Shown here in pieces: positions 15,311 through 25,080 of a stretch of 64,000 bases of DNA. The notes under the pieces were generated by a model. That model did not search any database and had not been told where the DNA came from. It saw nothing but the letters and a program-made list of their open reading frames with translations. The stretch covers positions 62,001 to 126,000 of the forward strand of contig JAGOBA010000009.1 in the NCBI GenBank assembly GCA_017983635.1, in the 5' to 3' direction. The position numbers were made by a program, and so were the translations under genes. The DNA is from Alphaproteobacteria bacterium (GTDB taxonomy: Bacteria > Pseudomonadota > Alphaproteobacteria > Micropepsales > Micropepsaceae). The first letter of the stretch is position 1. Each line of letters starts with the position of its first letter.

Positions 15311-18178
15311 ATGTTCTACAGTCGCGCCCTGAGCGCAGGTCTCTTTGCGGTGGCAGTGTTCGCTCCGATGGCGGCTACTGCCGCGGACGCCGCCAGGCCA
15401 GCGGCGGCCGGCGCGCTCGCCAAGCTTGTCGACATTCCGCACCAAAAGTTCACGCTCGGCAACGGCTTGCGCGTGCTCGTGCACACGGATCGCAAGGCGC
15501 CGGTGGTGGCCGTCTCCGTTTGGTACGGCGTGGGATCGAAGCACGAGCCGAAGGGCAAGACGGGTTTCGCGCATTTGTTCGAGCATTTGATGTTCAATGG
15601 ATCCGAGAATGCGCCGGGCGACTATTTCGAACCGCTGCAACAGGTCGGTGCGACGGACTTCAACGGCACCACGTGGCTTGACCGTACGAACTATTTCCAG
15701 ACGGTGCCCACGGGCGCGTTGGAGCGCGCGCTGTTCCTCGAGAGCGACCGCATGGGGCACCTGCTCGGCGCGGTGACGCAGGAGAAACTCGATAACCAGC
15801 GCGGCGTTGTTCAGAACGAGAAGCGCCAGGGCGACAACCAACCCTATGGCTTGGTCGAGTATCTGCAGTTCGAGAGTTTGTTTCCGCAGGGGCATCCCTA
15901 TCATCACTCCACGATCGGATCGATGGCCGACCTCGACGCGGCGAGCCTGGACGATGTGAAGAAGTGGTTCCGCGACAACTATGGGCCGAACAACGCGGTG
16001 CTGGTGCTCGCGGGCGATATCGATGTGTCGACGGCGAAGACGTTGGTCGAAAAGTACTTCGGCGACATTCCGCGCGGGCCGGTGGTGAAACCTGTCAACG
16101 CGCCGGTGTCGACGCTGAAGGCGGCGAAGTCGGACACGATGACCGATCGGGTCGCGAACACGCGGATCTATCGCAATTGGGTCGTGCCGGGGTTGAACGA
16201 CAAGGATTCGGCGGCGCTTGATGTGGCGGCGACGGTGCTGGGCGGCCTTGCGAGTTCGCGGTTGGACAATGCACTCGTGCGCAAGGAGAAGATCGCGGTC
16301 GCGGTTACCGCTTCGCTGCAAGAATTCCAGCACGCGAGCCTCTTTGAGATATCGGCCGACGTGAAGCCCGGTGTTGAAGCGGCAGCCGTGGCAAAGCGGC
16401 TGGATGAAGTGCTGGCGGAATTGCTGCGCGATGGACCGACGGCTGACGAGGTGAACCGGTCGCTGGTGTCGAAGCTGTCCGGCTACATCCGCGGGATCGA
16501 AGCGGTAGGCGGGTTCGGCGGCAAGGCCGTGGTGCTGGCGCAGGGCGAGTTGTTCTCGAACAACTCGAATTTCTACAAGAAGCGGTTGGCGCAGCTCGGG
16601 TCGCTGACGCCGGCAGCGGTTCGCAAGGCGGCGAAGAAGTGGCTGTCGCGGCCGGTCTATGCGCTAACCGTGGTACCCGGCGAGCGGGCGCTCGACGGCG
16701 GCAAGCTTGGCGGTTGGCGCACGGCCTGTGCGGTCGTGCCGGGTTCGAATGGTCCAGCGTGCTATTGGAACGCCGCTGACGATGCGTCCGGGCCGACGAC
16801 GGCGATCGACCGGTCGAAGCTGCCGGACGTTGGGTCTCTCTCGCCGCTCGACTTCCCGGCACTTGAGCGCGGCAAGCTTTCGAACGGCATTCCGGTTATC
16901 TTTGCGAAGCGGAACGCGGTTCCGACTGTGACCATCTCGGTCAGCTTCGATGCCGGCTATGCGGCGGATCCAAAGTCGGCGCTAGGTACGCAATCGTTGA
17001 TGTTGAGCCTCTTGCCGGAAGGGACGACCAGCCGGAGCAGCGTTCAAATCGCGGAAGAGAATGAGCGGTTGGGCTCGTCGATCCAGACGGCGGCGTCGCT
17101 TGATCGGACCGCGGTCACGATGTCTGCCCTTACGCCCAACCTGGTTCTGTCGGTGCGCCTCTTGGCGGACGTTGTACGCAACCCGGCGTTTGAACCGTCG
17201 GAGGTCGAGCGTTTGCGTGGACAGCAATTGTCGCGCATTTCGGCGGAGTTCAACAATCCGAACGCGATAGGATCGCGGACGTTGCTGCCGGCGCTCTATG
17301 GCGGTGCGCATCCCTACGGCGTGCCGCCGAGCGGGCTGGGCGATCCGGCAGTGGTTGCGAAGGTCTCGCGCGACGATTTGCTTTCTTTCCATCAAGCGTG
17401 GTTCCGCCCGGAGAAGGCGCGCATCGTGGTGGTGGGCGATACGACGCTCGCCGAGGTGTCAGCTCAGCTTGAGAAAGCGTTCGGAACTTGGGCGCCGTCC
17501 TCGGCCGCGGCCGGTAAGAAGTCGTTCGACGTGGCCATTCCGAAAGCGAAGAAGCGGATCATTCTGGTCGATCGGCCGAAGTCGCCGCAGTCGATCATTC
17601 TGGGCGGCAAAGTGTTGGACGCGAAGGGGAGCGAAGATCTGGTGACGCTGCTCGCCGCGAACGAGATTTATGGCGGCAACTTTCTCTCGCGCATCAACAT
17701 GAACTTGCGCGAGACGAAGGGCTGGTCGTACGGCGTTCGCAGTGGCATCAATCTGAACATCGAGAGCGTGCCGTTCATCATCACGGCGCCGGTGCAGAGC
17801 GATCGTACGGGCGACTCAATGAAGGAGCTGATCGCAGACTTGACCGCCTATTTGGGGCCGAAAGGCACAACCGAAGAAGAGCTGGTGCGCACGGTCAACG
17901 GCAACGTGCGCCGTCTGCCAGGGAGCTTCGAGACCGGCAACGCCGTCTTTGGCGGGGTCAACAATATCCTGAACTACGGGCGGCCGGACGACTATTATGA
18001 GCAGCTGCCCGCGACGTATGCGGCGATGAAGGCGGCGGACGTCGACGCGGCCGGGCGCGCGAAGCTCAGCGTGGATGACTTGTTGTGGGTCGTCGTCGGC
18101 GATGCGTCGGTGGTGAAGGCGCAGCTCGAAGGGTTGGGCATGTCTATCGAGGTCGTGCCGGCGCCGGCGCTGAAGTAG
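15311..18178 (+). CDS. Periplasmic M16 zinc peptidase (two-domain, pitrilysin-like)
   Basis: A 955-residue exported metallopeptidase. A signal peptide (about 1-24, AVAVFAPMAATAAD) was used to choose the start. The first M16 half carries the inverted zinc motif HLFEH (His88, Glu91, His92) and the downstream VVQNEKRQ Glu about 75 residues later. The second half, from about residue 520 (KLSNGIPVIFAKR), lacks a complete zinc site and has the R-Y-like loop seen in the structural half of M16B/C enzymes. These enzymes degrade peptides such as cleaved signal peptides. A perfect hairpin follows the stop. Confidence 0.92.
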   Translation: MFYSRALSAGLFAVAVFAPMAATAADAARPAAAGALAKLVDIPHQKFTLGNGLRVLVHTDRKAPVVAVSVWYGVGSKHEPKGKTGFAHLFEHLMFNGSENAPGDYFEPLQQVGATDFNGTTWLDRTNYFQTVPTGALERALFLESDRMGHLLGAVTQEKLDNQRGVVQNEKRQGDNQPYGLVEYLQFESLFPQGHPYHHSTIGSMADLDAASLDDVKKWFRDNYGPNNAVLVLAGDIDVSTAKTLVEKYFGDIPRGPVVKPVNAPVSTLKAAKSDTMTDRVANTRIYRNWVVPGLNDKDSAALDVAATVLGGLASSRLDNALVRKEKIAVAVTASLQEFQHASLFEISADVKPGVEAAAVAKRLDEVLAELLRDGPTADEVNRSLVSKLSGYIRGIEAVGGFGGKAVVLAQGELFSNNSNFYKKRLAQLGSLTPAAVRKAAKKWLSRPVYALTVVPGERALDGGKLGGWRTACAVVPGSNGPACYWNAADDASGPTTAIDRSKLPDVGSLSPLDFPALERGKLSNGIPVIFAKRNAVPTVTISVSFDAGYAADPKSALGTQSLMLSLLPEGTTSRSSVQIAEENERLGSSIQTAASLDRTAVTMSALTPNLVLSVRLLADVVRNPAFEPSEVERLRGQQLSRISAEFNNPNAIGSRTLLPALYGGAHPYGVPPSGLGDPAVVAKVSRDDLLSFHQAWFRPEKARIVVVGDTTLAEVSAQLEKAFGTWAPSSAAAGKKSFDVAIPKAKKRIILVDRPKSPQSIILGGKVLDAKGSEDLVTLLAANEIYGGNFLSRINMNLRETKGWSYGVRSGINLNIESVPFIITAPVQSDRTGDSMKELIADLTAYLGPKGTTEEELVRTVNGNVRRLPGSFETGNAVFGGVNNILNYGRPDDYYEQLPATYAAMKAADVDAAGRAKLSVDDLLWVVVGDASVVKAQLEGLGMSIEVVPAPALK

Positions 18179-18186
18179 GACAAGCG

Positions 18187-18212
18187 GGTGCCGCCGTTTA
18201 CGCGGCGGCACC
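18187..18212 (+). terminator. Strong hairpin after the M16 gene
   Basis: GGTGCCGCCG and CGGCGGCACC form a perfect ten-base stem with a six-base loop, starting nine bases after the stop codon. There is no run of T on either side, so it is a candidate transcript-end or stability hairpin and not a textbook Rho-independent terminator. Confidence 0.5.
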
Positions 18213-18220
18213 GACATCTA

Positions 18221-18440
18221 TCAAACGTTAATCTCCGCACCGCCGAGGCCGAACTTGGCGAGGATGTCGCGCGTGTGTCCCCCCACATGTCGCGTGCGAT
18301 CGGTCAGCGCCCGGCGGTTCGATCTTGATCGCGCGCGCGCCGAAGTCCGACATGATGGTGGCGGCTGCGGGGCCGGCGATGAAGCTGGCGCAGTCGATCA
18401 CGAGCAGATCGTCGAATAGTTGGGCCGTTGAGTTCCCCTC
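18221..18440 (-). pseudogene. Remnant of a CaiB/BaiF-type CoA-transferase
   Basis: Read leftward, the start encodes LFDDLLVIDCASFIAG, then IMSDFGARAIKIEPPGAD, the standard N-terminal strand and helix of class III CoA-transferases. Immediately after, in another frame, comes HTRDILAKFGLGGAEINV and a stop, the usual family C-terminus. A normal member is about 400 residues, so all of the middle has been lost and only about 55 residues of coding remain, in two frames. No start codon exists between the preceding in-frame stop and the homologous part. It directly follows the DUF169 gene, so it was probably the next gene in that operon. Confidence 0.75.
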
Positions 18441-19203
18441 AGCCGTAGCTTGCGCTCATGCCGGCGCGGACGTCGTTTTGAATGCCGTAGGGCGCAATCG
18501 GATAGCGCAGGCCGTTCTTGGCCAGCGACTTCATGCCTTCGACGGCGACGCGTAAGTGTGCGGGCGAGAGGGCCATGAGCATTTCCTCGTCAGGGACGCC
18601 GCCGTAGCGGCGCTCGGCGAAACATGGGAGCGAGAGACTGGGCTCGCCGGTCTTGAGCGCACGGCCCCAACTGTCGGCGCAGGCCGTCTCACCGACGACG
18701 CTCCAATCGAAGCGCTTGTAGTTGCGGTACTGCAGGCCGTTAATCAGGATGATCATCTGGCCGGGCGTCGCGTAGACGAGGCAGATATCGGGCGGGTCGA
18801 GGCGTCCGGCGGCGAGCGGGGAGACGGCCATTGCTCTGTATTTGCCAAAGGGCACGACGGAGAGCGCTTCTTGCCTGGCGCGGGCGCCTTCGGCGTCCTC
18901 GTGCCAGACGCCGACATAGGACTTACCGCTCAGCCACTCGTCGTCTTGCGCGGTGAGGCCGATGACGGCGCGGCATTGGGCGCCGGCGAGGTCGTCCGCC
19001 GTGATGCCGACGGTCCAACCGAGGCGCGAGGCCATGCTCACGATTTGATCGGTGGTGTGGACCGCCTTCGGGCGGCGGATTTTCGGGACCGCCTGCATGT
19101 CCTCGACGCGCTCGAACAGCTTCATCCCGATGACCGTCGTCTTCAGGCGCAACAAGGCGTTTAATTCGTCAACGAGCGATTGGTAGGCGTTGGCTTCGGA
19201 CAT
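18439..19203 (-). CDS. DUF169-domain protein
   Basis: A 254-residue soluble protein of the DUF169 family. The N-terminus LVDELNALLRLKTTVIGMKL and the conserved Cys-containing FAERRYGGVPDEEM region are typical. Function of the family is not established. The ATG at 19203 follows a GGGAGT site and was preferred to an upstream in-frame start at 19230. Downstream lies a CoA-transferase remnant, so the original operon probably paired a DUF169 protein with CoA-ester metabolism. Confidence 0.8.
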   Translation of the reverse strand: MSEANAYQSLVDELNALLRLKTTVIGMKLFERVEDMQAVPKIRRPKAVHTTDQIVSMASRLGWTVGITADDLAGAQCRAVIGLTAQDDEWLSGKSYVGVWHEDAEGARARQEALSVVPFGKYRAMAVSPLAAGRLDPPDICLVYATPGQMIILINGLQYRNYKRFDWSVVGETACADSWGRALKTGEPSLSLPCFAERRYGGVPDEEMLMALSPAHLRVAVEGMKSLAKNGLRYPIAPYGIQNDVRAGMSASYG

Positions 19204-19264
19204 GGCGTACTCCCGCTGGGTCGCCCGCAACTTAGCCAGTTGCGGGCGCGGGAGCGAGGGCAGG

Positions 19265-20959
19265 TTAGAACCTGCTTTGAGTCAGTTTGACATCAGCGCG
19301 AGCCCAGGCTTTGTCGAAGGCGGCTTGCGTGGCGTTGGCTTCGGTCGCCTTGCCTTGACGTTTCAGCGCTTCGGCAAGCCCGTACAGCGACCAGCCGTTG
19401 TCCTTCCACTCGTGCAAGTCCTCGCGGTAGGCGCGTTCGGCCGCCTTTGGTTGGTTCGCCTTGAGCAAAGCCGCACCTAGGTATTGCCGAACCGGGAAGT
19501 CCCACCATGGCGGCTCCATGTAGGGCAACGCTTCTTGCGTCTTGGCGGCGGTTCGCAGTTTGGCGATCGCGACCTTTGCTTGGCCTTGCGCCAATGCGAT
19601 GTCGGCGGCAGCGACGTTCGCCGCGATCGTCACGAGGTCTTGGCCCGGGGTGCCGAACGTTGCGAAGCGCTTGGCACCCTCCGCGCCGAACGATGTTTCG
19701 ATCAGCGCGTGTTCGGCCTTCGCCTGTTTGATATCGCCTTTTGCCGCGAGCGCGCGGGCGCGCCCGTAGTGCCACATCGCGGTCGCAAGGCGCAGATCCT
19801 TGTCCGGCGCTGGTGTCGCCAGCACGTCGTCCCACTTGCCGAAGCGCAGCTGCGTGTAGATGAGCGTGGGGACGAAGATTTCGACGCCGGGAATTTCTCG
19901 GGCCATCTGCACGGGGACCTTGTCGACGACTTGCTTGGCGAACTCGAGCGCCGTCGCGGAACGCCCTTCGGTGGTCGCCGCGGTCCACACAAAGTGAAGA
20001 TTGTGGATGTAGTACATCGCCGCGTACATGCCGCGGTCGTTCGTGGCGGCGAAGTAGGCTTCGTCTGCCTTCGCCGCCTTCTTGTTCAGCTCGACCGATT
20101 CTTCATAGCGGCCGATGCGATTGTAGATGTGCGTCGGCATGTGGACGATGTGGCCCGCACCCGGCATCAGCGCGGCGAGACGGTCGGCGGCCTTTTCGGC
20201 ACGCTTCGGATCGGCCTTCTCGACGGCATGGATGTAGAGGTGGATCGCACCCGCGTGGTTCGGCTCTTTGGCAATCACGGCTTCGAGCGTCGGCACGAGA
20301 TCTTCTAGGCCTGTCTTCAGCGTCTTGTTGTCGGCATTCCAATAATCCCAGGCCGACGTGTCCATCAGCGCTTCGGCATAGAGCGTTTGCGCGTCGAGAT
20401 CGTTCGGATACTTGCGCGCAACGCCGCGCATCGCGACGGCGAACGCCTTGTCGAGCTCGGCACGGTCGGCTTTCGGGTCGGTCGAGTAGCGCCTGGCGAG
20501 TGCGGCGATGTAGTCGCGTTCGGCCGCGCTTGCGCCGGCGGCAAGGCGTTGAGCGTTTGCGATCGCTTCGTTCGCAGGTGCGACCGCATCGGGCATCATC
20601 GGCATGTTGATGTTGGGCCCGTGCGCGAATGCGATGCCCCACCAGCACATGGCGCAGCTGGGGTCGCGCTTCAGCGCTTCCTGAAACGCGGCAATGGCGG
20701 CTGCGTGGTTGAAGTTGAAGAGCTTGCGGTAGCCCTGGTTGAAGTAAGCCTGTGCCTCGGCGGACGCGGTTGTGATTTTGTGTTCGTGGGTGCCGAGGTT
20801 GTCGAACAGCGGTGTCCTAACGCTGCCGCTGTGCGAACCGTGGCTGCTGTGCGCGGGTGTGTCACCGGCGTCGTTATCGACGCAGGCCGCCAGTGGAAGT
20901 GCGAGCGCCGTCGTGACGAGCAGCATCGAAGCGAAGCGAGAGAGAGGTTGAATGCGCAT
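19265..20959 (-). CDS. TPR-repeat lipoprotein
   Basis: A 564-residue protein with a lipoprotein signal (LVTTALALPLAAC, Cys26). The mature part starts with a Ser/His-rich linker, then helical TPR-type repeats: AQAYFNQGYRKLFNFNHAAAI with CAMCWWGIAFAHGPNINMPM, and later repeats at about 190-330 and 430-560. The CxxCWW segment is characteristic of a family of bacterial TPR proteins of unknown function. An AAGGA site precedes the ATG. It probably acts as a periplasmic scaffold. No clear operon partner; the DUF169 gene is 61 bp downstream. Confidence 0.85.
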   Translation of the reverse strand: MRIQPLSRFASMLLVTTALALPLAACVDNDAGDTPAHSSHGSHSGSVRTPLFDNLGTHEHKITTASAEAQAYFNQGYRKLFNFNHAAAIAAFQEALKRDPSCAMCWWGIAFAHGPNINMPMMPDAVAPANEAIANAQRLAAGASAAERDYIAALARRYSTDPKADRAELDKAFAVAMRGVARKYPNDLDAQTLYAEALMDTSAWDYWNADNKTLKTGLEDLVPTLEAVIAKEPNHAGAIHLYIHAVEKADPKRAEKAADRLAALMPGAGHIVHMPTHIYNRIGRYEESVELNKKAAKADEAYFAATNDRGMYAAMYYIHNLHFVWTAATTEGRSATALEFAKQVVDKVPVQMAREIPGVEIFVPTLIYTQLRFGKWDDVLATPAPDKDLRLATAMWHYGRARALAAKGDIKQAKAEHALIETSFGAEGAKRFATFGTPGQDLVTIAANVAAADIALAQGQAKVAIAKLRTAAKTQEALPYMEPPWWDFPVRQYLGAALLKANQPKAAERAYREDLHEWKDNGWSLYGLAEALKRQGKATEANATQAAFDKAWARADVKLTQSRF

Positions 20960-21046
20960 GCGTGAGATCCTTCGGATGTCGTTGGCAAGGCGTGTACCCG
21001 TTTATGCGGGCCGCGTTCAACTGTACTTGTGGTACTGTGATCTGGG

Positions 21047-22075
21047 TCACGCGTGATGGCGTGTGCGGCTCTCAAGCTCATAGAGTTCCGCTAGCTCCTC
21101 GCGGCTGTAATGGAGGTGAGGCCAGAGAGCGAGGAAGGCGGTCTTACCGATCTTGCGTTCCAGTTCATGCAGGATCGCGAACTTGGCCCGGTCGTCGGGA
21201 GTGATCGCGGGTTTCGTGCCACTGCTGCGGGCGAGGAGCAGGTCCTCGGCGCGCAGGACGAGCTCGGCGTGCAGGCGCATGTACGCGTAGATATCCGTGG
21301 TGTCTGCGCCTTTGAATTTGTCAGCGAGCTCGGCGACGAAGCGACCGGCTTCGCTGTGCGCGAACTCGATGCTCATAGTGGCGAGAAGACGTTCGTGGTC
21401 GGCGTGATCTTTGATGAGCCAATCGTGAATCTTATGCTCGCTCTTGGCAAAGACGACGAAGAGTGCCGCGGGAACGAGCAGCAGCATGGCCGCGGTCGCG
21501 ACCATTGGCGTCGCGAGCAGGTGGTTGAAGAGCGAATGTATGACGATGGCTGCGGCGAGGCCCGGCAGATAGAGCGCGGGTTCGAACTTCGTGTGGCGTT
21601 CGGTCCAGGCCTGCGAGAGAACGCCGAAGATGGCGGTGGTGCCGCCGTGCATCATGGCTGTGCCGAAGCCGCGGACGATCCAGACGCCGAGGTTGGCCTC
21701 AGGAAATGTGTAGAGGTAATAAAGGTTCTCGACGAAGGCGAAACCGGTGCCGATGGCGAAGCCCATGATTGCGGCGTCGATGAGAAAGCCGATGCGGGCG
21801 CGCTGAAACAGGTAGATCATCACCGCGGCCTTGAGGGTCTCCTCGACAACCGGCGCGCCGTAGCGGCTGTAGGTTCTTATGTCGAAGCCGAGGGCGTCCA
21901 TCGCGCCGGCGTTCGCAAAGTAACTCGCGAACGCGAGCGTGCCGCCGGCCGCCAGCGTGACGATGGCTGCGCGCAGGCTCACCAGACGGAAGCTGTCCAG
22001 CCGGTCGAGGACGATCAGAAATGCGAGCGCCGGCAGGAGGGCGACGGGTGCTTCGAGGAGGAACGATAGGGACAC
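21047..22075 (-). CDS. PrsW-family intramembrane metalloprotease
   Basis: A 342-residue protein with about seven membrane helices in the first 200 residues and a soluble, charged C-terminal tail of about 140 residues. The PrsW active-site signature is visible in APVVEETLKAAV (EExxK), followed by a FAIGTGFAFVENLYYL helix and a later HGGTTAIFG His, both part of the family. PrsW cleaves anti-sigma factors in Bacillus; targets elsewhere are unknown. The start is GTG at 22075, 12 bp after the stop of the 976-residue gene, so the two are probably co-transcribed. Confidence 0.85.
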   Translation of the reverse strand: MSLSFLLEAPVALLPALAFLIVLDRLDSFRLVSLRAAIVTLAAGGTLAFASYFANAGAMDALGFDIRTYSRYGAPVVEETLKAAVMIYLFQRARIGFLIDAAIMGFAIGTGFAFVENLYYLYTFPEANLGVWIVRGFGTAMMHGGTTAIFGVLSQAWTERHTKFEPALYLPGLAAAIVIHSLFNHLLATPMVATAAMLLLVPAALFVVFAKSEHKIHDWLIKDHADHERLLATMSIEFAHSEAGRFVAELADKFKGADTTDIYAYMRLHAELVLRAEDLLLARSSGTKPAITPDDRAKFAILHELERKIGKTAFLALWPHLHYSREELAELYELESRTRHHA

Positions 22076-22087
22076 GATACGCTCGTT

Positions 22088-25018
22088 CTACATGATTTTG
22101 AGCGAGATCAGCCACTCTTCGTCTTGCTTCGTCCAGTCCTCAATCCCGGCGGCGTAACCGATGGAAAGTGTCATCGGCAGGCGATGGGCCAGAGTGAAGT
22201 TGAAGTCGATCTGTGCGCCGGCGTCGCCCAGCGTGCGTTCCGTCTGCAAACCGGGGTCGGCCCAGAGGACGCCGCCGAAGACGGCGGGGCGGATCGAGCC
22301 GAGGTAGAGACTGGGGCTGCCGATGTCGTCGAAGCGGACTGGCGGCAGGTTCCACTCGGCGACAGTCTTGGCGAAGCTGCGCGCGGCGACTTCGTCGATC
22401 TCGAAGCCGGGCATCGTATGGTATTCGCGGTAGCGCTTGGTTTCCTTGTCGTCGACGTAGTTGTTCTTGAAGCCGCCGAAATAGAAGGGCGTCAGCGGGT
22501 TGTTCGCGTCGCCGCCGGAGAGGCCGGCCGAAGAGTAGAACCAGAGTGAGGAGTGAGCCCAGCCGATCGGGAAGCCGAAGTCGAAGCCGGCGCGGGCTTT
22601 GGGGAAGAAGGCGCTGTCGGCAAAGTCGGTGCCCGCGTTGATCTCCCAGCGATAGCCCTTTTCGTGGTCGACGGCACCCAACGACTTGTCGGTGTCGGTG
22701 TAGTCGAGCTTGAAGTCGAGCGAGGCGATCTCGGAGGCCGAGGGTTGGACGTTCTGGTTGCCGGGCAGCGTGTCCAAGCCGGTGTAGTAGGCGAGATCGG
22801 CCGCGAAGTTCATCTGGATCGGCGGGTCGTAGATCACGGGCCACTTGTAGCCGGCGAGGAACGCGTCGCCTTTGCGGCTGCGCTCGGTCGGGCCGAAGAG
22901 ATCGTAGAAGTCGGCGTCGTTGTGCCAGTAGCGCAGGTATCCGTTGATCGTGTGGTATTCGATGTTGAAGTGAAAACGTTCGGCTTCGCGCAGGGACTCG
23001 GTCGGCGAATAGGAGGCGGTGACGTAGAGCCTTTCGAACTGCATCGGGTCTTCGACGATCAGATGCCAGCCAAACGAGCCGTAGCCTTTGTAGCCCTCGG
23101 CGACGGGGTAGGCGGCGGCGACCTTCATCTCATTCGACGGTGTGTACTTGCCGCGGTTCTTGATCAGGGGATCGAGATCGATCTTCGTCGGCGAACCGAC
23201 GGCCCAACTTTTGACGATCGGGTGCTTGGCGGCGATTTCGTTCCCGAGAAACTTGATGGCGCCGACGTCGCTCAACGGCTTGGGGTCGATCGTCACGGGC
23301 GTGAAGCCTTCGCCCGTGTATTCGAAGGCGATCAGGGAGCCGTCGTCGCGCGGGATGGGGCGGAAGAAGCCTGTGTCGGCATTCGAGACGGCTTCGATCT
23401 TTCCGGTCGCGACTTCGTAGCGATAGATATTCGAGACGCCGGTGTAGTAGGCGCTGCCGAAGAGATAGCGGCCGTCGGGCGAGAAGACGAAGCTCTCGGG
23501 CACGGCGCTGCCGAAGCTGAACTGAGATATCTCCGTCGCGTTGCCGGCCTGCAGATCGGCGAGGCGGTAGACGCGGACCGTCTGCTCGCCGTTGATCCGG
23601 CCCATTGACGCGGAGAGCAGTTCGCCGTCCGGCGAAATGTCGAGGTCGAACGGGACGTCGCCAAAGGCCCAGGTGTGGATTTGATTCCACTTGTCGTAAG
23701 GTGCCGGTATGCGCACCAACGTCACGTAGCCGTTCAGGTGGCGCAGACCCCAGAGCGCGCGGTCCTTCGGGTTGAACACGACGTCGCCGATGCGCGCGTC
23801 TTTCAGTAACATCTTTGTGTCGCCGCTGGCGATGTCGATCTCCATCACGTCGCGGAAAGCATAGTTGTCGGTCGTGTACCAGGCCTTGTTCGACTTCGGA
23901 TCGTAGGCGAGCGAGGTGACCTTGTAGAGCATCGGTCCTTTGATGTCGGCGAGGCGGCGTACGTTGCCGGTGCTCAGCGATAGTTCGCCGATGTGGCCGA
24001 TGACGCCGGGGTAGCGGAAGCCGCCGACAAGGCTTTGGCTTGTCGGGTTGAAGTAAGCGCGAGAGGCGGAGCCGAGGGCGCGTTTGGTCAGGCGGTGCGC
24101 GGGTGTGATTGGGTATTGCCTGACGGATTGCAGATTCGCGGTTTGGAAGTCGCGTTCCCATTTGATCCAGTCGGCCCACGCATTGTCGAGCGACTGACCG
24201 TAGACTTGTTCAAACTGGGTCGAGTAGTAGCGTGCGCTGCCTTCGCCGCGCTTCATCCATTCGATCAGCTTTTCCGGCGAGCGGGTGAGCGCCATGTAGC
24301 TGATGAACCGGGTGCCGTAGAGATAGGCGTTGACGCCGACTTGGAAGTCGACGGCGGTCCCCTCCGCCTCAAGCCCCAACGGGTCATAGAAGTGGGCGTT
24401 GTCGCGGACCATGGAGCGGAAGACCATTTCGTCGTAGGCGCCCTGCGCGCGGCCGAGGCCGCCGGCCATCCAGGTTTCCATGAAGACGGCGCTGCCTTCC
24501 AAGAGCCAGCGCGGGACATTGACACGGGGCGTGGCGAGGTAGTTGTAGAGGATCGATTCCGGGTGCTGGTTCATCGGCATGGGCTTGCCGTGCAGGAAGT
24601 CGCGCCACCAGGCGTCCTCGCTGTTCCAGACGTCCATCGTGGCGACGTGGACGGGCTCGTGGTTCATCAGCGTGTAGATGCGCTCGCCCGACGAGAAGGT
24701 CTCAAAGGTTTGGCTCAAGGGTGCGACATCGATGACGATGGCGTCGTTCGGCGAGGAGCGCGCAGCGGCGTTTCCGTAGTCGGTGAAGTCCTTCAGCAGG
24801 ATCGTGATTTTTTCCCACGGCTTCCATTCGAAGATGCGCTTTTGGAACTCGAGCGAGTTCAGGAAGCTCTTCACGGCATAGGGGGTGAGATACGTCTGCG
24901 GCGGGTCGAAGTAGAGAAGGTCCAGCTCTTCGGTTTCGAGGCGATCCATCTCGAATTCGTCGGCGTGCGCTTGGGCCGCGACGAGCACCAGCGCCAATAG
25001 CAGCAGTGGCGCACGCAT
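22088..25018 (-). CDS. Large secreted protein with HExxH protease-like domain, propeller-like and barrel-like regions
   Basis: A 976-residue protein with a clear signal peptide (1-19, ending AQAHA). Residues about 110-190 hold HEPVH (120-124) and, 50 residues on, WLLEGSAVF with Glu174, the layout of gluzincin (peptidase MA-like) zinc sites. Residues about 330-640 show repeated DGxxLxxS-type strands (ISPDGELLSAS, FSPDGRYLFGS) like a TolB-type beta-propeller. The last 330 residues are rich in aromatic beta-strands ending in WLISLKIM, resembling an outer-membrane barrel or surface domain. A GAGGGG site sits before the ATG. PrsW follows. The protease function is inference from the zinc motif. Confidence 0.72.
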   Translation of the reverse strand: MRAPLLLLALVLVAAQAHADEFEMDRLETEELDLLYFDPPQTYLTPYAVKSFLNSLEFQKRIFEWKPWEKITILLKDFTDYGNAAARSSPNDAIVIDVAPLSQTFETFSSGERIYTLMNHEPVHVATMDVWNSEDAWWRDFLHGKPMPMNQHPESILYNYLATPRVNVPRWLLEGSAVFMETWMAGGLGRAQGAYDEMVFRSMVRDNAHFYDPLGLEAEGTAVDFQVGVNAYLYGTRFISYMALTRSPEKLIEWMKRGEGSARYYSTQFEQVYGQSLDNAWADWIKWERDFQTANLQSVRQYPITPAHRLTKRALGSASRAYFNPTSQSLVGGFRYPGVIGHIGELSLSTGNVRRLADIKGPMLYKVTSLAYDPKSNKAWYTTDNYAFRDVMEIDIASGDTKMLLKDARIGDVVFNPKDRALWGLRHLNGYVTLVRIPAPYDKWNQIHTWAFGDVPFDLDISPDGELLSASMGRINGEQTVRVYRLADLQAGNATEISQFSFGSAVPESFVFSPDGRYLFGSAYYTGVSNIYRYEVATGKIEAVSNADTGFFRPIPRDDGSLIAFEYTGEGFTPVTIDPKPLSDVGAIKFLGNEIAAKHPIVKSWAVGSPTKIDLDPLIKNRGKYTPSNEMKVAAAYPVAEGYKGYGSFGWHLIVEDPMQFERLYVTASYSPTESLREAERFHFNIEYHTINGYLRYWHNDADFYDLFGPTERSRKGDAFLAGYKWPVIYDPPIQMNFAADLAYYTGLDTLPGNQNVQPSASEIASLDFKLDYTDTDKSLGAVDHEKGYRWEINAGTDFADSAFFPKARAGFDFGFPIGWAHSSLWFYSSAGLSGGDANNPLTPFYFGGFKNNYVDDKETKRYREYHTMPGFEIDEVAARSFAKTVAEWNLPPVRFDDIGSPSLYLGSIRPAVFGGVLWADPGLQTERTLGDAGAQIDFNFTLAHRLPMTLSIGYAAGIEDWTKQDEEWLISLKIM

Positions 25019-25080
25019 TCGAGAAGCCCCTCACCGAATCAGCAGTGACATGATGCTGGCGGGCGGGGCTGCACACCGCA

